Shown one piece after another: positions 22,940 to 32,700 of a stretch of 64,000 bases of DNA. The notes under the pieces are model-generated. The model was not told the origin of the DNA and did no database searches. It worked only from the letters and a program-made list of their open reading frames with translations. The stretch's first letter is position 1. The number at the start of each line of letters is the position of its first letter. Source of the DNA: Gemmatimonadota bacterium (GTDB lineage: Bacteria > Gemmatimonadota > Gemmatimonadetes > Gemmatimonadales > GWC2-71-9); contig SHZU01000002.1 of assembly GCA_009692115.1 (NCBI GenBank), positions 124,001-188,000 of the forward strand. Direction: 5' to 3'. The position numbers and the translations under genes were made by a program.

Positions 22940-23628
22940 GCCGGTGCGGCCACGACCTTGACGCCCTTCGGAACCTCGAACTGGAATGTCGCTCGCGATA
23001 CCGGGCTATTCGGCCGGAGCCGGGTCAAGATCAGGGTCCGGCGAGCTCCGCCGCCCTCGTCGAGTTCGATGCGCCTCGGCAGGGCGTCGTCGGTGCCAAG
23101 CCAGAGCCGGGCTTTCCGGAACGGGACGCTCTTCGAGGTTGGGACCAGGTCGATGACGTCTTGGGATCGGCCGCCGGTGTTATCCCGCTCGACATAGGTG
23201 GCCCGATATCGGTTCTCCGGCCGATCCAGCAGGATGGCCAGGAGGTTGACGCCATAGACCGGGTCGTTCGGCAGGGGCGACCGAAACACGACGTCAGGCG
23301 AGGTGCTTGGCGTATAGGTCCAGATATACTTGCCGTCGACCACCACGGCCTCACCGGCGGGGTCGGTGAACCGCATCGCCAAGAAGTTGTTCCCCGATTG
23401 GGTGACCGTCCCCCGGCTCACCAGGGTATCGCCCTGGGAACGGTCCTCGATGGTTTGGACGAAATCCGCTTGGAGCGATCCGAGGTTCCGGTAGATCCGG
23501 CCGGCCCGCCCGATGATCGCGGCGGCGTCTTGGGCCCCGGCTGGGGCCGCGGAGCCAAGGGCCAAGAGGACCCCGAGGGCGGCGCCCCCGGCGCGTGCCT
23601 TCCAGGAATGAACGGGGCAGGGTTCCAC
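22936..23628 (-). CDS. lolA: Outer-membrane lipoprotein carrier protein LolA
   Basis: A 230-residue periplasmic chaperone that moves lipoproteins from LolCDE to the outer membrane. The GTG start has GGGAG six bases upstream. A signal peptide (ALGVLLALGSAAPAGAQ) precedes the LolA fold: GRIYRNLGSLQADFVQTIED, GTVTQSGNNFLAMRFTDPAG, VVVDGKYIWTYTPS and ILTRLRPNSPVSRATFQFEV. Its stop overlaps that of the convergent DUF2520 pseudogene. It is the last gene of the smc-aroF-lolA unit on the minus strand. Confidence 0.9.
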   Translation of the reverse strand: MEPCPVHSWKARAGGAALGVLLALGSAAPAGAQDAAAIIGRAGRIYRNLGSLQADFVQTIEDRSQGDTLVSRGTVTQSGNNFLAMRFTDPAGEAVVVDGKYIWTYTPSTSPDVVFRSPLPNDPVYGVNLLAILLDRPENRYRATYVERDNTGGRSQDVIDLVPTSKSVPFRKARLWLGTDDALPRRIELDEGGGARRTLILTRLRPNSPVSRATFQFEVPKGVKVVAAPA

Positions 23629-23703
23629 TGATGCTCCCGAATGATTGGCCCCGGAATAGCGGACCCCCAAGAGGACGATCGCCGAGCGGTTGGTCAACAC
23701 CGC

Positions 23704-24744
23704 TTACCGCGCCGCCGCCGTGAAGCCGGCGGCGGTTCGGCCGAGGACCTGAGCGAGGGCGCGAACCTCGTCCATCAGCAGGTCGAACTGTTCGGGGTAG
23801 AGGCTCTGGGCTCCGTCGGAGAGCGCCTGGTCGGGCTGGACATGGACCTCAACGAGGAGGCCGTCCGCTCCCGCGGCGACGGCGGCCCGGGCCATCGGTC
23901 GGACCATGGCTCGGCGTCCGGTTCCATGGCTCGGATCGGCCATGATCGGCAGATGCGAGAGTTGCTTGATGGCCGGGATGACATTGAGGTCGAACACGTT
24001 TCGGGCGGTTGCATCGGCCCCCCGGATGCCCCGTTCACATAGCACGACGTTGGGATTGCCCTCGGCCATCAGATACTCCGCCGACATCAGCCACTCGGTG
24101 ACCGTGGCCGACGGACCTCGTTTGAGCAGCACCGGCTTGCCGCAGCGGCCGGCCCGCTTGAGGAGGCTGAAGTTTTGCATGTTGCGGGCGCCGATCTGGA
24201 CGATGTCGGCGATGGCGGCCACGGCGTCGAGTCCCTCGTCGTCCATGGCCTCGGTGACGATCAACAAACCCGTGGCATCCCGGACCTGACGAAGGAGATC
24301 GAGGCCCGCGGTCCCGAGTCCCTGAAACGCGTAGGGTGAGGTGCGAGGTTTAAAGGCCCCGGCCCGAAGGGCCACGGCGCCGGACCGTTTCACGGCCTCG
24401 GCGGTTCGAAAAATCTGGGTCTCGCTTTCGACCGAGCACGGGCCGGCCACGACAAAAAGATCGGTTCCCCCGATCGCCAGGCCGTGCGGAAGTTGGATGA
24501 CGGTCGGGTCGGGCCGCCAGTCTCTGGCCACCATCCGGTATGGCTTGGTCAGGGGTACGATCTCTTCCACCCCGGGCAGCGCCGCGAACCGGGCGCTATC
24601 GATCTGGCCGTCGTTGTCGACAATGGCCATGGCCCGGCGGCGGAGCCCTGGAATCGGCTGGGCGCTCGCCCCCAATTCTTGGACCAGGGCCGCCACCCGT
24701 TGCTCGTCGGTGGCGGACGCATCGGCACGAAAGAGGATCAACAT
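23704..24744 (-). CDS. aroF: 3-deoxy-7-phosphoheptulonate synthase (type I beta DAHP synthase)
   Basis: A 346-residue DAHP synthase, the first enzyme of the shikimate pathway, joining phosphoenolpyruvate and erythrose-4-phosphate. Residues 1-70 form a ferredoxin-like regulatory domain (MLILFRADASATDEQRVAAL), as in Thermotoga-type enzymes controlled by tyrosine or phenylalanine. The barrel follows: DLFVVAGPCSVESETQI, RAGAFKPRTSPYAFQGLG, IGARNMQNFSLLKRAG, KRGPSATVTEW, IMADPSHGTGRR. It starts six bases after smc, with no clear Shine-Dalgarno. Confidence 0.95.
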   Translation of the reverse strand: MLILFRADASATDEQRVAALVQELGASAQPIPGLRRRAMAIVDNDGQIDSARFAALPGVEEIVPLTKPYRMVARDWRPDPTVIQLPHGLAIGGTDLFVVAGPCSVESETQIFRTAEAVKRSGAVALRAGAFKPRTSPYAFQGLGTAGLDLLRQVRDATGLLIVTEAMDDEGLDAVAAIADIVQIGARNMQNFSLLKRAGRCGKPVLLKRGPSATVTEWLMSAEYLMAEGNPNVVLCERGIRGADATARNVFDLNVIPAIKQLSHLPIMADPSHGTGRRAMVRPMARAAVAAGADGLLVEVHVQPDQALSDGAQSLYPEQFDLLMDEVRALAQVLGRTAAGFTAAAR

Positions 24745-24750
24745 GGGTCG

Positions 24751-27700
24751 TCAGGCAGCGGCCTTGTCCTGGCCGCCCAACCGGACTCCGACGATCGTGG
24801 AGACGCCCGGCTCCTGCATCGTGACGCCGAAGACCGCGTCGGCCGCCTGCATGGTCCGGGGATTGTGGGTAATCACGACGAACTGGGTTCCGGTCTTGAA
24901 CTCGTGCAGCAAGTTAGTGAACCGGCCGACGTTGGAGTCGTCGAGCGGCGCATCGACTTCGTCCATGAGACAGAAGGGGCTCGGCTTGGTCAGATAGATG
25001 CTGAAGAGCAGGGAGACCGCCACCAAGGTTCGCTCCCCGGAACTCAACAAGTGAATCCGCTGGGTCTTCTTGCCGCGGGGCGCGGCGTGGATCTCGATCT
25101 CGGCTTCAAGCGGGTCGTCGCTGTTCGAGAGCTTCAGGCTGCACTCGCCGCCGCCGAACAAGGTGTCGAACACCCGCTGGAAATTGGCCTGCACCGCCAC
25201 GAAGGTTTCGAGGAACAACGTTTTGGCGGTCCCGTCGATTTCCCGGATGGCCTGGAGCAGCGATTGACGGGCGGCGACCAGGTCGTCGCGTTGGGCGGTG
25301 AGGAACTCAAGCCGCTTGGTTTCCTCGGCGTGCTCTTCGACCGCCAACGGGTTGATCGGCCCGATGGCCTCCAAGCCCTGAACGATTCGCGAGAGCTCGG
25401 GTTCGAGCGATTCCCGGTCGAGGTCGAGCAACTGAACCCGGGCCATCAACTCTTCGACCGGGGATCGCCATTCCGCCTCGATCCGGTCGACGATCTTGCC
25501 GCGAGCCCCGGCCATCTCGGTCAGCTCGATTTCGAGCCGGTGGAACTCTTCGCTCGATGAGTCGACCTCATCCCGCAGGGCTTGGACGGTCTGTTGGGCA
25601 ATTAGCAGGGTGGCTGACGCCGCCGCCAGCGTTCCTTCCGCGGTGGCCGAATTGGCTTCGAGTTCCGTCAGCGCCATCTGGCGCTCGTGTCGCTGCTCCT
25701 GCCATTCGGCATGCTGGGCCGCCAGGGTGCCGGCTTCTTGATCGAGCTGGGCAATCTCGTGCTGGAGGGATTCGGCGGCCTGCCGAGCCAACGTGATCGT
25801 CTGGTTGGCCCGGTCGAGCCGGTCGGTCGTGGCCCGGAGCCGAGCGGCGACATGGGCCTCTTGGACCTGCCAATGGACCCGTCCCTCGCGAGCGGCCTCC
25901 TGCTCGGCTTCGAGCGTGGCGAGGGTGGACCGGGTCGATCCGAGGGCTTCGTCCTGGTGTGCTCGGGCGATTTCGCCGTCGCGGAGAGCGGAGCCGACCT
26001 CGGCCTGGCGCTGGGCCGACTTTTCGATCCGGTCGTTGATCCGCCCGAGTTGGTTGTCGGCCTCCTGGCGTTCCCGGCCGAGGGTCATCAGCAGGCGCTG
26101 GCTGTCATCCCGGCTGACGACCGCCTGGCGCTCGCGTTCGCGGGCCCGTTCGACGACGGATTGCGACTCGGCGGCCATCCGCTCGCGGTCCACCAGTTGC
26201 TCGCGGGTGGCCGTGAGCCGGCTGACGACCTCGTGAAGGTGCGCTTCTTGGGAGCCGATATCTTGGCTCAGCGCCACAAGGTCGGCGCGGCGCCGGATCG
26301 AGCCGGACGGGGCGGCGGTTCCCGTGAGGAGGACCGCGCCGGAGGCCCGCTTGAGAACCCGGCCGGACGGATGGAGGACCTCAGAGCCCTTCAAGAGCGC
26401 ATTGATCCACGCCCCGGCCGGCCCTTCGGCTGACAGCCGATCGGTCAGGGGATGGATTCCGCTGAGGTCGGTCTGGGGGCCGGGTTCGACCGGCAGGAGC
26501 ACTAGGGCGCCCGGCTGGGCCTCTTCGTACCAAGGATGGATCGCGGTGATCGTGGCCCAGTCGCGGACCAGCACGGCGTGCATCCACTCGCCGAGCAACC
26601 GCTCGGCCAACTCGGCGTCCTCCCGGGTCGTGTTGATGAAGTCGCTGAGAGGGCCGAGGACGCCATCGCCGAAGCGCTCCTTGGCCGCCAACAGGGCCTG
26701 AGCGGCGGGGGCGAGTCCGACGCGGTCGCGCTCCAACTCCTCGAGCGCTTGGCGTCGGGCGGTGAGTTGGGCAAGCGATTCCTCGGCTTGACGCCGCTGG
26801 TCCCGCTCGGTGGCCTCCCGTTCGCGGGTCTCGGCCACGGCGTGCCGGGCCCGGTCGGCCGCGGCGGTGGCCTGGAGCGTCTCATGGACCTGGGTCGCGG
26901 CTTCCTGCTCGGCGGCTGCGGCCCGGGTTTCGGCAGCGACAAAATCTTGAGCCAGGCCGGCGCAATGAGCCTGTTGCTGGGCCAAGTTGTCGCGGAGGGT
27001 CGCCAGATCGCGGTCGAGGGCCGTCCGCTCGCCCTCAAGGGCCCGGAGCGCTTGCGCCCGAGCGTGGACCGCCTCTTCGAGGCGGCGAACGTCGTCACGA
27101 TGACTGATGAGGCGGTGGCGGACTTCCTCTTCGACTTGGGCCCGGCTGACGAGATGCTCCTGAATCTGGCCGTGTTCGGTTTCGGCCAAGGCGCGGTCCG
27201 CCGCGGCCTGGTCGCGTTCCACGGCCGCTTGCTCGGTCCGGACTTCGACCTGCTGGCGCTCCTCTTCGTCCCGGTCGCGACGGGCCCGGGCATGGGCCAT
27301 GCGTTCGGCCGCCACGGCGAGATCCCCGTCGAGTCTACCTAACGCGAGCTGCACGTGGGCCAGTTCGCGGCCCACGATGGTCCGGTGCTCCTCGGCGCGG
27401 GTTCGATCGGCCGAGCCGACGTCCTGATGCTGGGTGGCACCGGCCAGCCGCTCTTTGAGATCGGGCAGGACGGTCTTCAGTTGGTCGTGGCGGGCCTCCA
27501 TTCCGGCGGCTCGCTCGGACAGTTCTTCCAGGAGGCGATGCGCCAAGGTCAGCTGCACCGAGAACTTTTCCTCCCTCAACTTGGCATGACGTTCGGCTTT
27601 CCCCTTTTGCCGGGCCAAGCTCCGAATCTGGGACTGGACCTCGGCGAGGAGGTCCTCGAGGCGCTGGAGGTCGGTGGCCGTCTCTTCCAGGCGGCGTTCG

Positions 27701-28230
27701 GTGCTGTGTTTCCGGTCGCGGTAGAGCCCGATGCCGGCGGCCTCTTCGAAGAGGGAACGCCGCTCGTCGGCCCGGTCGGACAGGAGCAGATCGATCATCT
27801 TGGCTTCCATGACCACGCCGGCATCGCTGCCGAGGCCCGTGCCCCGGAGCAGATCGTTGACATCGCGGAGGCGGACCGAGCTCTTGTTGATGAAATATTC
27901 GCTGCCGCCCAAGCGAGTCATTCGCCGGGTGATGACCACCTCGTTGTAGGCAATCGGAAGGTCGCCGGCCGTGTTGTCGAGGAAGAGTGAGACTTCCGTG
28001 ACGTTGACCGGGCGGCGGTTGATCGAACCCTGGAAGATCACATCTTCCATTTTTCCGCCCCGCAGCAGCCGGGCTGACGTTTCGCCCAAAACCCAGCGGA
28101 CCGCGTCCGCAACGTTGGACTTGCCGCAGCCGTTCGGCCCGACGATCGCGGTCACCCCATGGTCGAAATTAAGCGTGACGGTATCGGCGAACGACTTGAA
28201 GCCGGAGAGCTCAAGCTTGAGCAGTTTCAT
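24751..28230 (-). CDS. smc: Chromosome segregation ATPase SMC
   Basis: A 1159-residue SMC of normal length. The N-terminal head has Walker A VGPNGCGKSN (about 30-39); two long coiled coils flank a hinge (about 510-640, beginning FGDGVLGPLSDFI); the C-terminal head has the signature LSSGERTLVAVSLLFS and Walker B FCLMDEVDAPLDDSN. With ScpA and ScpB, not encoded in this window, it loads at parS sites and aligns chromosome arms. Upstream lies a hairpin after the SPOR-protein gene; no strong Shine-Dalgarno is seen (GGAA nine bases before the ATG). Confidence 0.97.
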   Translation of the reverse strand: MKLLKLELSGFKSFADTVTLNFDHGVTAIVGPNGCGKSNVADAVRWVLGETSARLLRGGKMEDVIFQGSINRRPVNVTEVSLFLDNTAGDLPIAYNEVVITRRMTRLGGSEYFINKSSVRLRDVNDLLRGTGLGSDAGVVMEAKMIDLLLSDRADERRSLFEEAAGIGLYRDRKHSTERRLEETATDLQRLEDLLAEVQSQIRSLARQKGKAERHAKLREEKFSVQLTLAHRLLEELSERAAGMEARHDQLKTVLPDLKERLAGATQHQDVGSADRTRAEEHRTIVGRELAHVQLALGRLDGDLAVAAERMAHARARRDRDEEERQQVEVRTEQAAVERDQAAADRALAETEHGQIQEHLVSRAQVEEEVRHRLISHRDDVRRLEEAVHARAQALRALEGERTALDRDLATLRDNLAQQQAHCAGLAQDFVAAETRAAAAEQEAATQVHETLQATAAADRARHAVAETREREATERDQRRQAEESLAQLTARRQALEELERDRVGLAPAAQALLAAKERFGDGVLGPLSDFINTTREDAELAERLLGEWMHAVLVRDWATITAIHPWYEEAQPGALVLLPVEPGPQTDLSGIHPLTDRLSAEGPAGAWINALLKGSEVLHPSGRVLKRASGAVLLTGTAAPSGSIRRRADLVALSQDIGSQEAHLHEVVSRLTATREQLVDRERMAAESQSVVERARERERQAVVSRDDSQRLLMTLGRERQEADNQLGRINDRIEKSAQRQAEVGSALRDGEIARAHQDEALGSTRSTLATLEAEQEAAREGRVHWQVQEAHVAARLRATTDRLDRANQTITLARQAAESLQHEIAQLDQEAGTLAAQHAEWQEQRHERQMALTELEANSATAEGTLAAASATLLIAQQTVQALRDEVDSSSEEFHRLEIELTEMAGARGKIVDRIEAEWRSPVEELMARVQLLDLDRESLEPELSRIVQGLEAIGPINPLAVEEHAEETKRLEFLTAQRDDLVAARQSLLQAIREIDGTAKTLFLETFVAVQANFQRVFDTLFGGGECSLKLSNSDDPLEAEIEIHAAPRGKKTQRIHLLSSGERTLVAVSLLFSIYLTKPSPFCLMDEVDAPLDDSNVGRFTNLLHEFKTGTQFVVITHNPRTMQAADAVFGVTMQEPGVSTIVGVRLGGQDKAAA

Positions 28231-28267
28231 GTGGGTTCCGAGGAGAACGGGAGCGAGGGGCGGCCGA

Positions 28268-28309
28268 GCCGCACCGGGGCAAAAATAGCCGGGGTAGTAA
28301 CGGTGCGGC
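28268..28309 (-). terminator. Inverted repeat between the SPOR-protein gene and smc
   Basis: Arms GCCGCACCG (28268-28276) and CGGTGCGGC (28301-28309) pair perfectly over nine bases, with a 24-base intervening segment that includes an inner CCGGC/GCCCCGG pairing and a TATTTTT tract. Read on the minus strand it begins at the stop codon of the SPOR-protein gene. There is no U-run after the stem, so it is not a textbook intrinsic terminator; it might be an attenuator before smc or a processing site. Confidence 0.4.
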
Positions 28310-29763
28310 TACTGGCGAATCGGCGGGTTGGTCAGGACGAAATACGGCCGTCCGAGTTTCCGGCCGGTCTCCTCTGCGGCCTCCCGGGTACCGTAGGGCC
28401 CGACGATGACGCGATAGCCTTCGTCGGGCGTGGTCGGGTCGATCACTTTGGCGGGAAAGCCGGCGTCGGACAACTGCTTGGCAAAGTCCCGGGACCATTC
28501 GGCGCTTTGGGAACTGCTCACTTGGAGAAAGAGCCGATCCGCGGTCGTCGGGTCGGGGTCTGTGGCCACCAGCAGGCTGTCCTGGGCAACCAACGCCGAC
28601 TCGGCTGCGGCGGCCGCCAAGGTTTGGCGGTCCCGCGGGAGCCAAGTGGTGACCGCCCACCGGTCAACGCCGCCGCCAGGAATTCGGCCGATCTCGCGGG
28701 CCGGTCCAATGAGGGAGACGGCTACTAAGTCGCCCTCGTTCCGGCCGAGGAAGGTGGCGGCGCCGGCCACGGTCGGGAGGTCGTCCTCCCAGCTGGCGGC
28801 GACCGTGCCGACGAGCCGATTGGTGGCCAGATCGACGACCCAGACACTGTCGCCGGAGGCCGGACGCCCAAGGAGCCAGCGACCGGAGGCGTCCGTGCGG
28901 ATCGTGGCCGGCCGGCCTGGGAGCGCGATGGAGGCGATGCGATCGAGCGAGTACCGGTCGACGACATCGATGGTCGGGTCCTCGTGGGTCACATAGAGTC
29001 GATGGGCTGAGGGACTAAACGCCACGTGCTGCGGCCGGGCCTTGAAGGCCAGGGATCGGACCCCGAACGGCTCATCGGTTTGATAGAGCCGGACGCCCTC
29101 TGGGCCGGCTACCGCGATGAGGTCTCCCCAGTAGGTCGCCACAACCTCTCCCTCGGGAATCTCCACGGCATGAACCTGTCGTTCCTGCGACAGGACAATG
29201 AGGCGCCGGGGCTTGGTGCCGAGCACCGCCAGGTATCGATCGCCCAAGGTGCCGGTGTGGAACGTCGGCGTGACCGGCAAGGCGGTCTTGTAGAGGCTCG
29301 GGATTCCGGCCAGGTACCGCGAGATCCGCCGCCCTGGCCCGAGGACGTAGAGGTTGCCGTTGGGTACCATGGTGGCGGACTCGACGCCGGCCGCCAACGG
29401 CCGGAACCCGCGTGATTCAAGATCAATCGCAAACAAGTTTTTGGCGGTATCAACCGCCCAGAGCAGCCGGGCTTCCGGGTTGATCCCGACGAGGTCCCGG
29501 ATCCTCGGAACCGAAGCTCGGCTGCTCCAAATCGGGGTGTCGAGGCTCTCGGGGTTGAACGCCTCCACGAGCCCGCCGCTTTCCGGCAACCGGATGACCG
29601 AGACTTGTCCGCCGACTGCCGGAAGGTCCGGCGGGGATGCGAAATCCGCCGCCGGGCACCCCGCCAACGACACCAAGCCGGCGATCAGGGTGATGCCCCT
29701 GATCGCCGGCCATTGGCGTGGTCGATTGGATACTAGAAGGTCGGTCCGAGACTGATCGTCCAC
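28309..29763 (-). CDS. Lipoprotein with beta-propeller and C-terminal SPOR domain
   Basis: A 484-residue protein. After a short polar N-terminus is a lipoprotein signal (GITLIAGLVSLAGC, lipobox LAGC near residue 36). The middle (about 50-370) repeats YVTN/beta-propeller-like blades, such as LLWAVDTAKNLFAIDLES and RLYVTHEDPTIDVVDRYSL. The last 75 residues are a SPOR domain (FLQVSSSQSAEWSRDFAKQL ... GYRVIVGPYGTREAAEETGR), which binds denuded glycan strands at division sites. The GTG start at 29763 overlaps the upstream gene by 31 bases; I see no better start. Its place before smc fits a cell-division role, an inference. Confidence 0.8.
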   Translation of the reverse strand: MDDQSRTDLLVSNRPRQWPAIRGITLIAGLVSLAGCPAADFASPPDLPAVGGQVSVIRLPESGGLVEAFNPESLDTPIWSSRASVPRIRDLVGINPEARLLWAVDTAKNLFAIDLESRGFRPLAAGVESATMVPNGNLYVLGPGRRISRYLAGIPSLYKTALPVTPTFHTGTLGDRYLAVLGTKPRRLIVLSQERQVHAVEIPEGEVVATYWGDLIAVAGPEGVRLYQTDEPFGVRSLAFKARPQHVAFSPSAHRLYVTHEDPTIDVVDRYSLDRIASIALPGRPATIRTDASGRWLLGRPASGDSVWVVDLATNRLVGTVAASWEDDLPTVAGAATFLGRNEGDLVAVSLIGPAREIGRIPGGGVDRWAVTTWLPRDRQTLAAAAAESALVAQDSLLVATDPDPTTADRLFLQVSSSQSAEWSRDFAKQLSDAGFPAKVIDPTTPDEGYRVIVGPYGTREAAEETGRKLGRPYFVLTNPPIRQ

Positions 29764-32700
29764 ACCCCACCTAGGCCTCTGCGTTGGAGCGGCCGGGAGT
29801 AGTCCAGCCGAAGGATGAGGAAGTTAAGGAGGTTCGCTCGCAGGGAAACCCCGTAGCTGGTCAACGGGACTCGGGTACAGGTGCCCACCAATTCTCCGGT
29901 CTGCGGATTGCGGGCGCACGCGTTGGATTGATTGGCGGGTCGGTTCAGGGCCACGGTCATGCCCTTTTCCCAGAACACCCCGGCGTCATAGAACACCGCC
30001 GCTTCGATGGCTCCCGGAAATCCGCGCAGGGGAATGAATCCGAGCCCGCCGGCAATCAAGGGGAACCGGATCTCGGCATTGAAGACCGCGGCCCGGGTGC
30101 CGATCAACTCATCGAACGACGAGCAGCCGGTAATCGACTGCTGGTCGTTCGCATCCAGACATTCGTTCTTTCGGAACGAGCCCGCCGTGTAGCCCCGGAT
30201 CAGCTCGGTATTCCCGCCGTAGAATCGGAATCGGCTCTCGTCGCGCCCCATCCGGCCGTAGAACATTCCCCGGGTGGCGAGAACGACGTTGCCGATCAGC
30301 CGGTCGTATCGACGCATATCAGCGGTCATCGATGTGAACTTCCACCCTTTGCCGATCACCTCGAGGTTCTGGCCGATCTCGAAGCGGGCCCGGCGGCCGA
30401 GAAACGGGCCGACGTAGGCGGACAGGGAGTTGTCGTAGACGTAGGCCATCGAGGGCTGAAGGTAGGTGATGCTTTCGAGCCCTTTCGTCTCCAGGCTCGG
30501 TTGCCGGCTCGGAACGCCGCTATTGGCGAAGTACGGTTCTCTGATCTGCAGCAGGTCGTCGCGGATGTTGGCGAAGGAGACACTCCCCTCGACCCGGGCA
30601 AACCGGCTGAACGGGTAGAAGAGCTGCGCCGACACGTCCCGGAGCACCAAGCGCCGGATGCTGGTGACGAAGGTATTCTCGTCCGCCGACGGGCCCGGTT
30701 CGATCGAGCTGTTGTCGTAGAAGAAGTAGGGCTGCTGCTGGACCCCGAGGGCCCAATTGAGTCGCTTGCTCAGGTTGACATACTGGGCCACGAACTGGGT
30801 TTCCGGGAGCCGGCCGTTGAGCGAGGCCCCGAACACCAACTGCTGATTGGAGAGCATGTCGCCAAGGACAATGGTGGCCGAGCCCGTTACGCCGCGGCCG
30901 AAGTTGTCGCGGACATAGCCGATCGTCGGGCGGGCGACGTACTCCGGTTCGAACTTGGCCTTGTAGGGGCGGTTGATGAAGTCGGTCGTGTCGGGTGTCT
31001 TGATGTCGACGGAGTCGAGCAGTTTGGCGATGGTGACCGGCGCCGGCGCCCGAAGCGAATCCGGAACCGGGGGCAGTGAGTCGGTCCGGCGAAAACCGGT
31101 CGGTCCCCGGTAGACCGCGCTGGAGGCCAGGACCTCGGGTGACTTCGGCGTGCCGGGCGTCGTGGTGTCCGCCGCCGGGAGAACGAAGCGGGGAACCGGC
31201 TGCGCCTGTACCAGCACCTGCGGCGCCGAGTTCTGGCTGGGCTGCCACGGGGCTTTCTTCAGCGACCGGGGATTGGCCAGAGAGTAGACATCGTACTTGC
31301 CTTGCTCGAAGTACACGAACGCCATCCGGTCGGCACCCCGTGACCACGACAGCACCGGCGAAAGCGGCGTGATGCCTTGAACGCCGGTATAGAAATCGGT
31401 GATTTGATAGACCTGACGGTCCTGGAGGTCGAACAGGAACAGGTTGGCGACTTCATCCCGGTCCGATACGAAGCCGATCGACTGCCCGTCCGGGGCCCAC
31501 TGGGGGCTGGAGTTCCGGCCTTGGTCCATGCCGGGGAGGACTTCGATTTGACCGCTTTCCAGGTGGAGCAGCGCCAGCCGCAGGTCGCCCCACTTGAGGG
31601 CCACGAAATCCGTCTTGGGGCCGCGGTCGGTCGAGAAGGCGATGGTCTTTCCGTCGGGGGACCATACCGGGTGAAGGTCGGCGTACTTGTCGTTGGTCAG
31701 CCGGCGAAGCCCGGTGCCGTCGATGTTGATGAGGTAGAGATCGGAGATCCCGCCGTCGAGCCCCGTAAAGACCAACTGCTTTCCGTCCGGGCTGAACGTC
31801 GGTGTGGTGACGCCGGCCAACGGCACCGAAATCCGGCCGATCTGTTTGTTTCGCGCCGGATCGACCAACACGATGTCGTCCTTGCCACTTCGTTTAGCGG
31901 CGAAGACCAACATCTTGCCGTCTTCCGACCAGGCGGATGACGAGTTGAAGTAGCGAAAGCTCTCGTAGTTGCTGGAGAAGCTCGATTTGAGCAACCGTTT
32001 GATCGGCTTGCCGGTATTCCCGTCCGCCATCCAGAGGTCGACGAAGAAGAAATCCTTCTCGCTGAAATAGGCGACCCGCGATCCGTCGGGTGACAGGGCC
32101 GGGGCAAGGTGCCAGGTGCCTTCCGCGATCTTCTGGGTCAGCAGGGGGGTGGACATGGTCCGGGCCTTGACCCGCTTGCCGATTTCCGGCAGGTACTGCT
32201 TGGTCACGGCGTCCTGCCACTGGACCACCAACTGATCGAAGGTCATGCCGAGGACCCGTCGGAGCGCCACCTCGAGCCCGCCGCCGATGGCGTTCTTGGT
32301 GATGGCCCCGATCGCTTCGTCGCCCCACCGCTGACCGATGTACGTGATCAGAGCGTGCCCAAACTGGTAGGGAAACACCTGCAGAAAGTCGTTCGCGGTC
32401 GGGAGCTTGCCTTCAATGGCGCCGTCGCGGAGCCACATCGCCGTCTTGGTGTCGATCGGACCGAGCGAGAAATACTCGGCCATCCCTTCGCCGAACCAGA
32501 GCGGGGCATTGGCGCTCAGGATGCCTTGGATCCCGGCACCGCCCCGGCCGCGCGTCCAGATGTCGAACTGGAACTGGTGGGCCATTTCGTGCGCGAGGAC
32601 ATGCTCGTTGTCGGCATAGGAGCCGGAGAGCGGAAAGGTATTCCGATGCCGCAGGAAGTCGGTGAAACCGCCGGTGCCTTCGTCGACGTCCCCGCCACCC

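Noticed and set aside
29784-31079. A 431-codon plus-strand frame opposite the barrel protein
   Set aside because: Shadow of the 1085-residue protein; no start signal and no recognisable domains.
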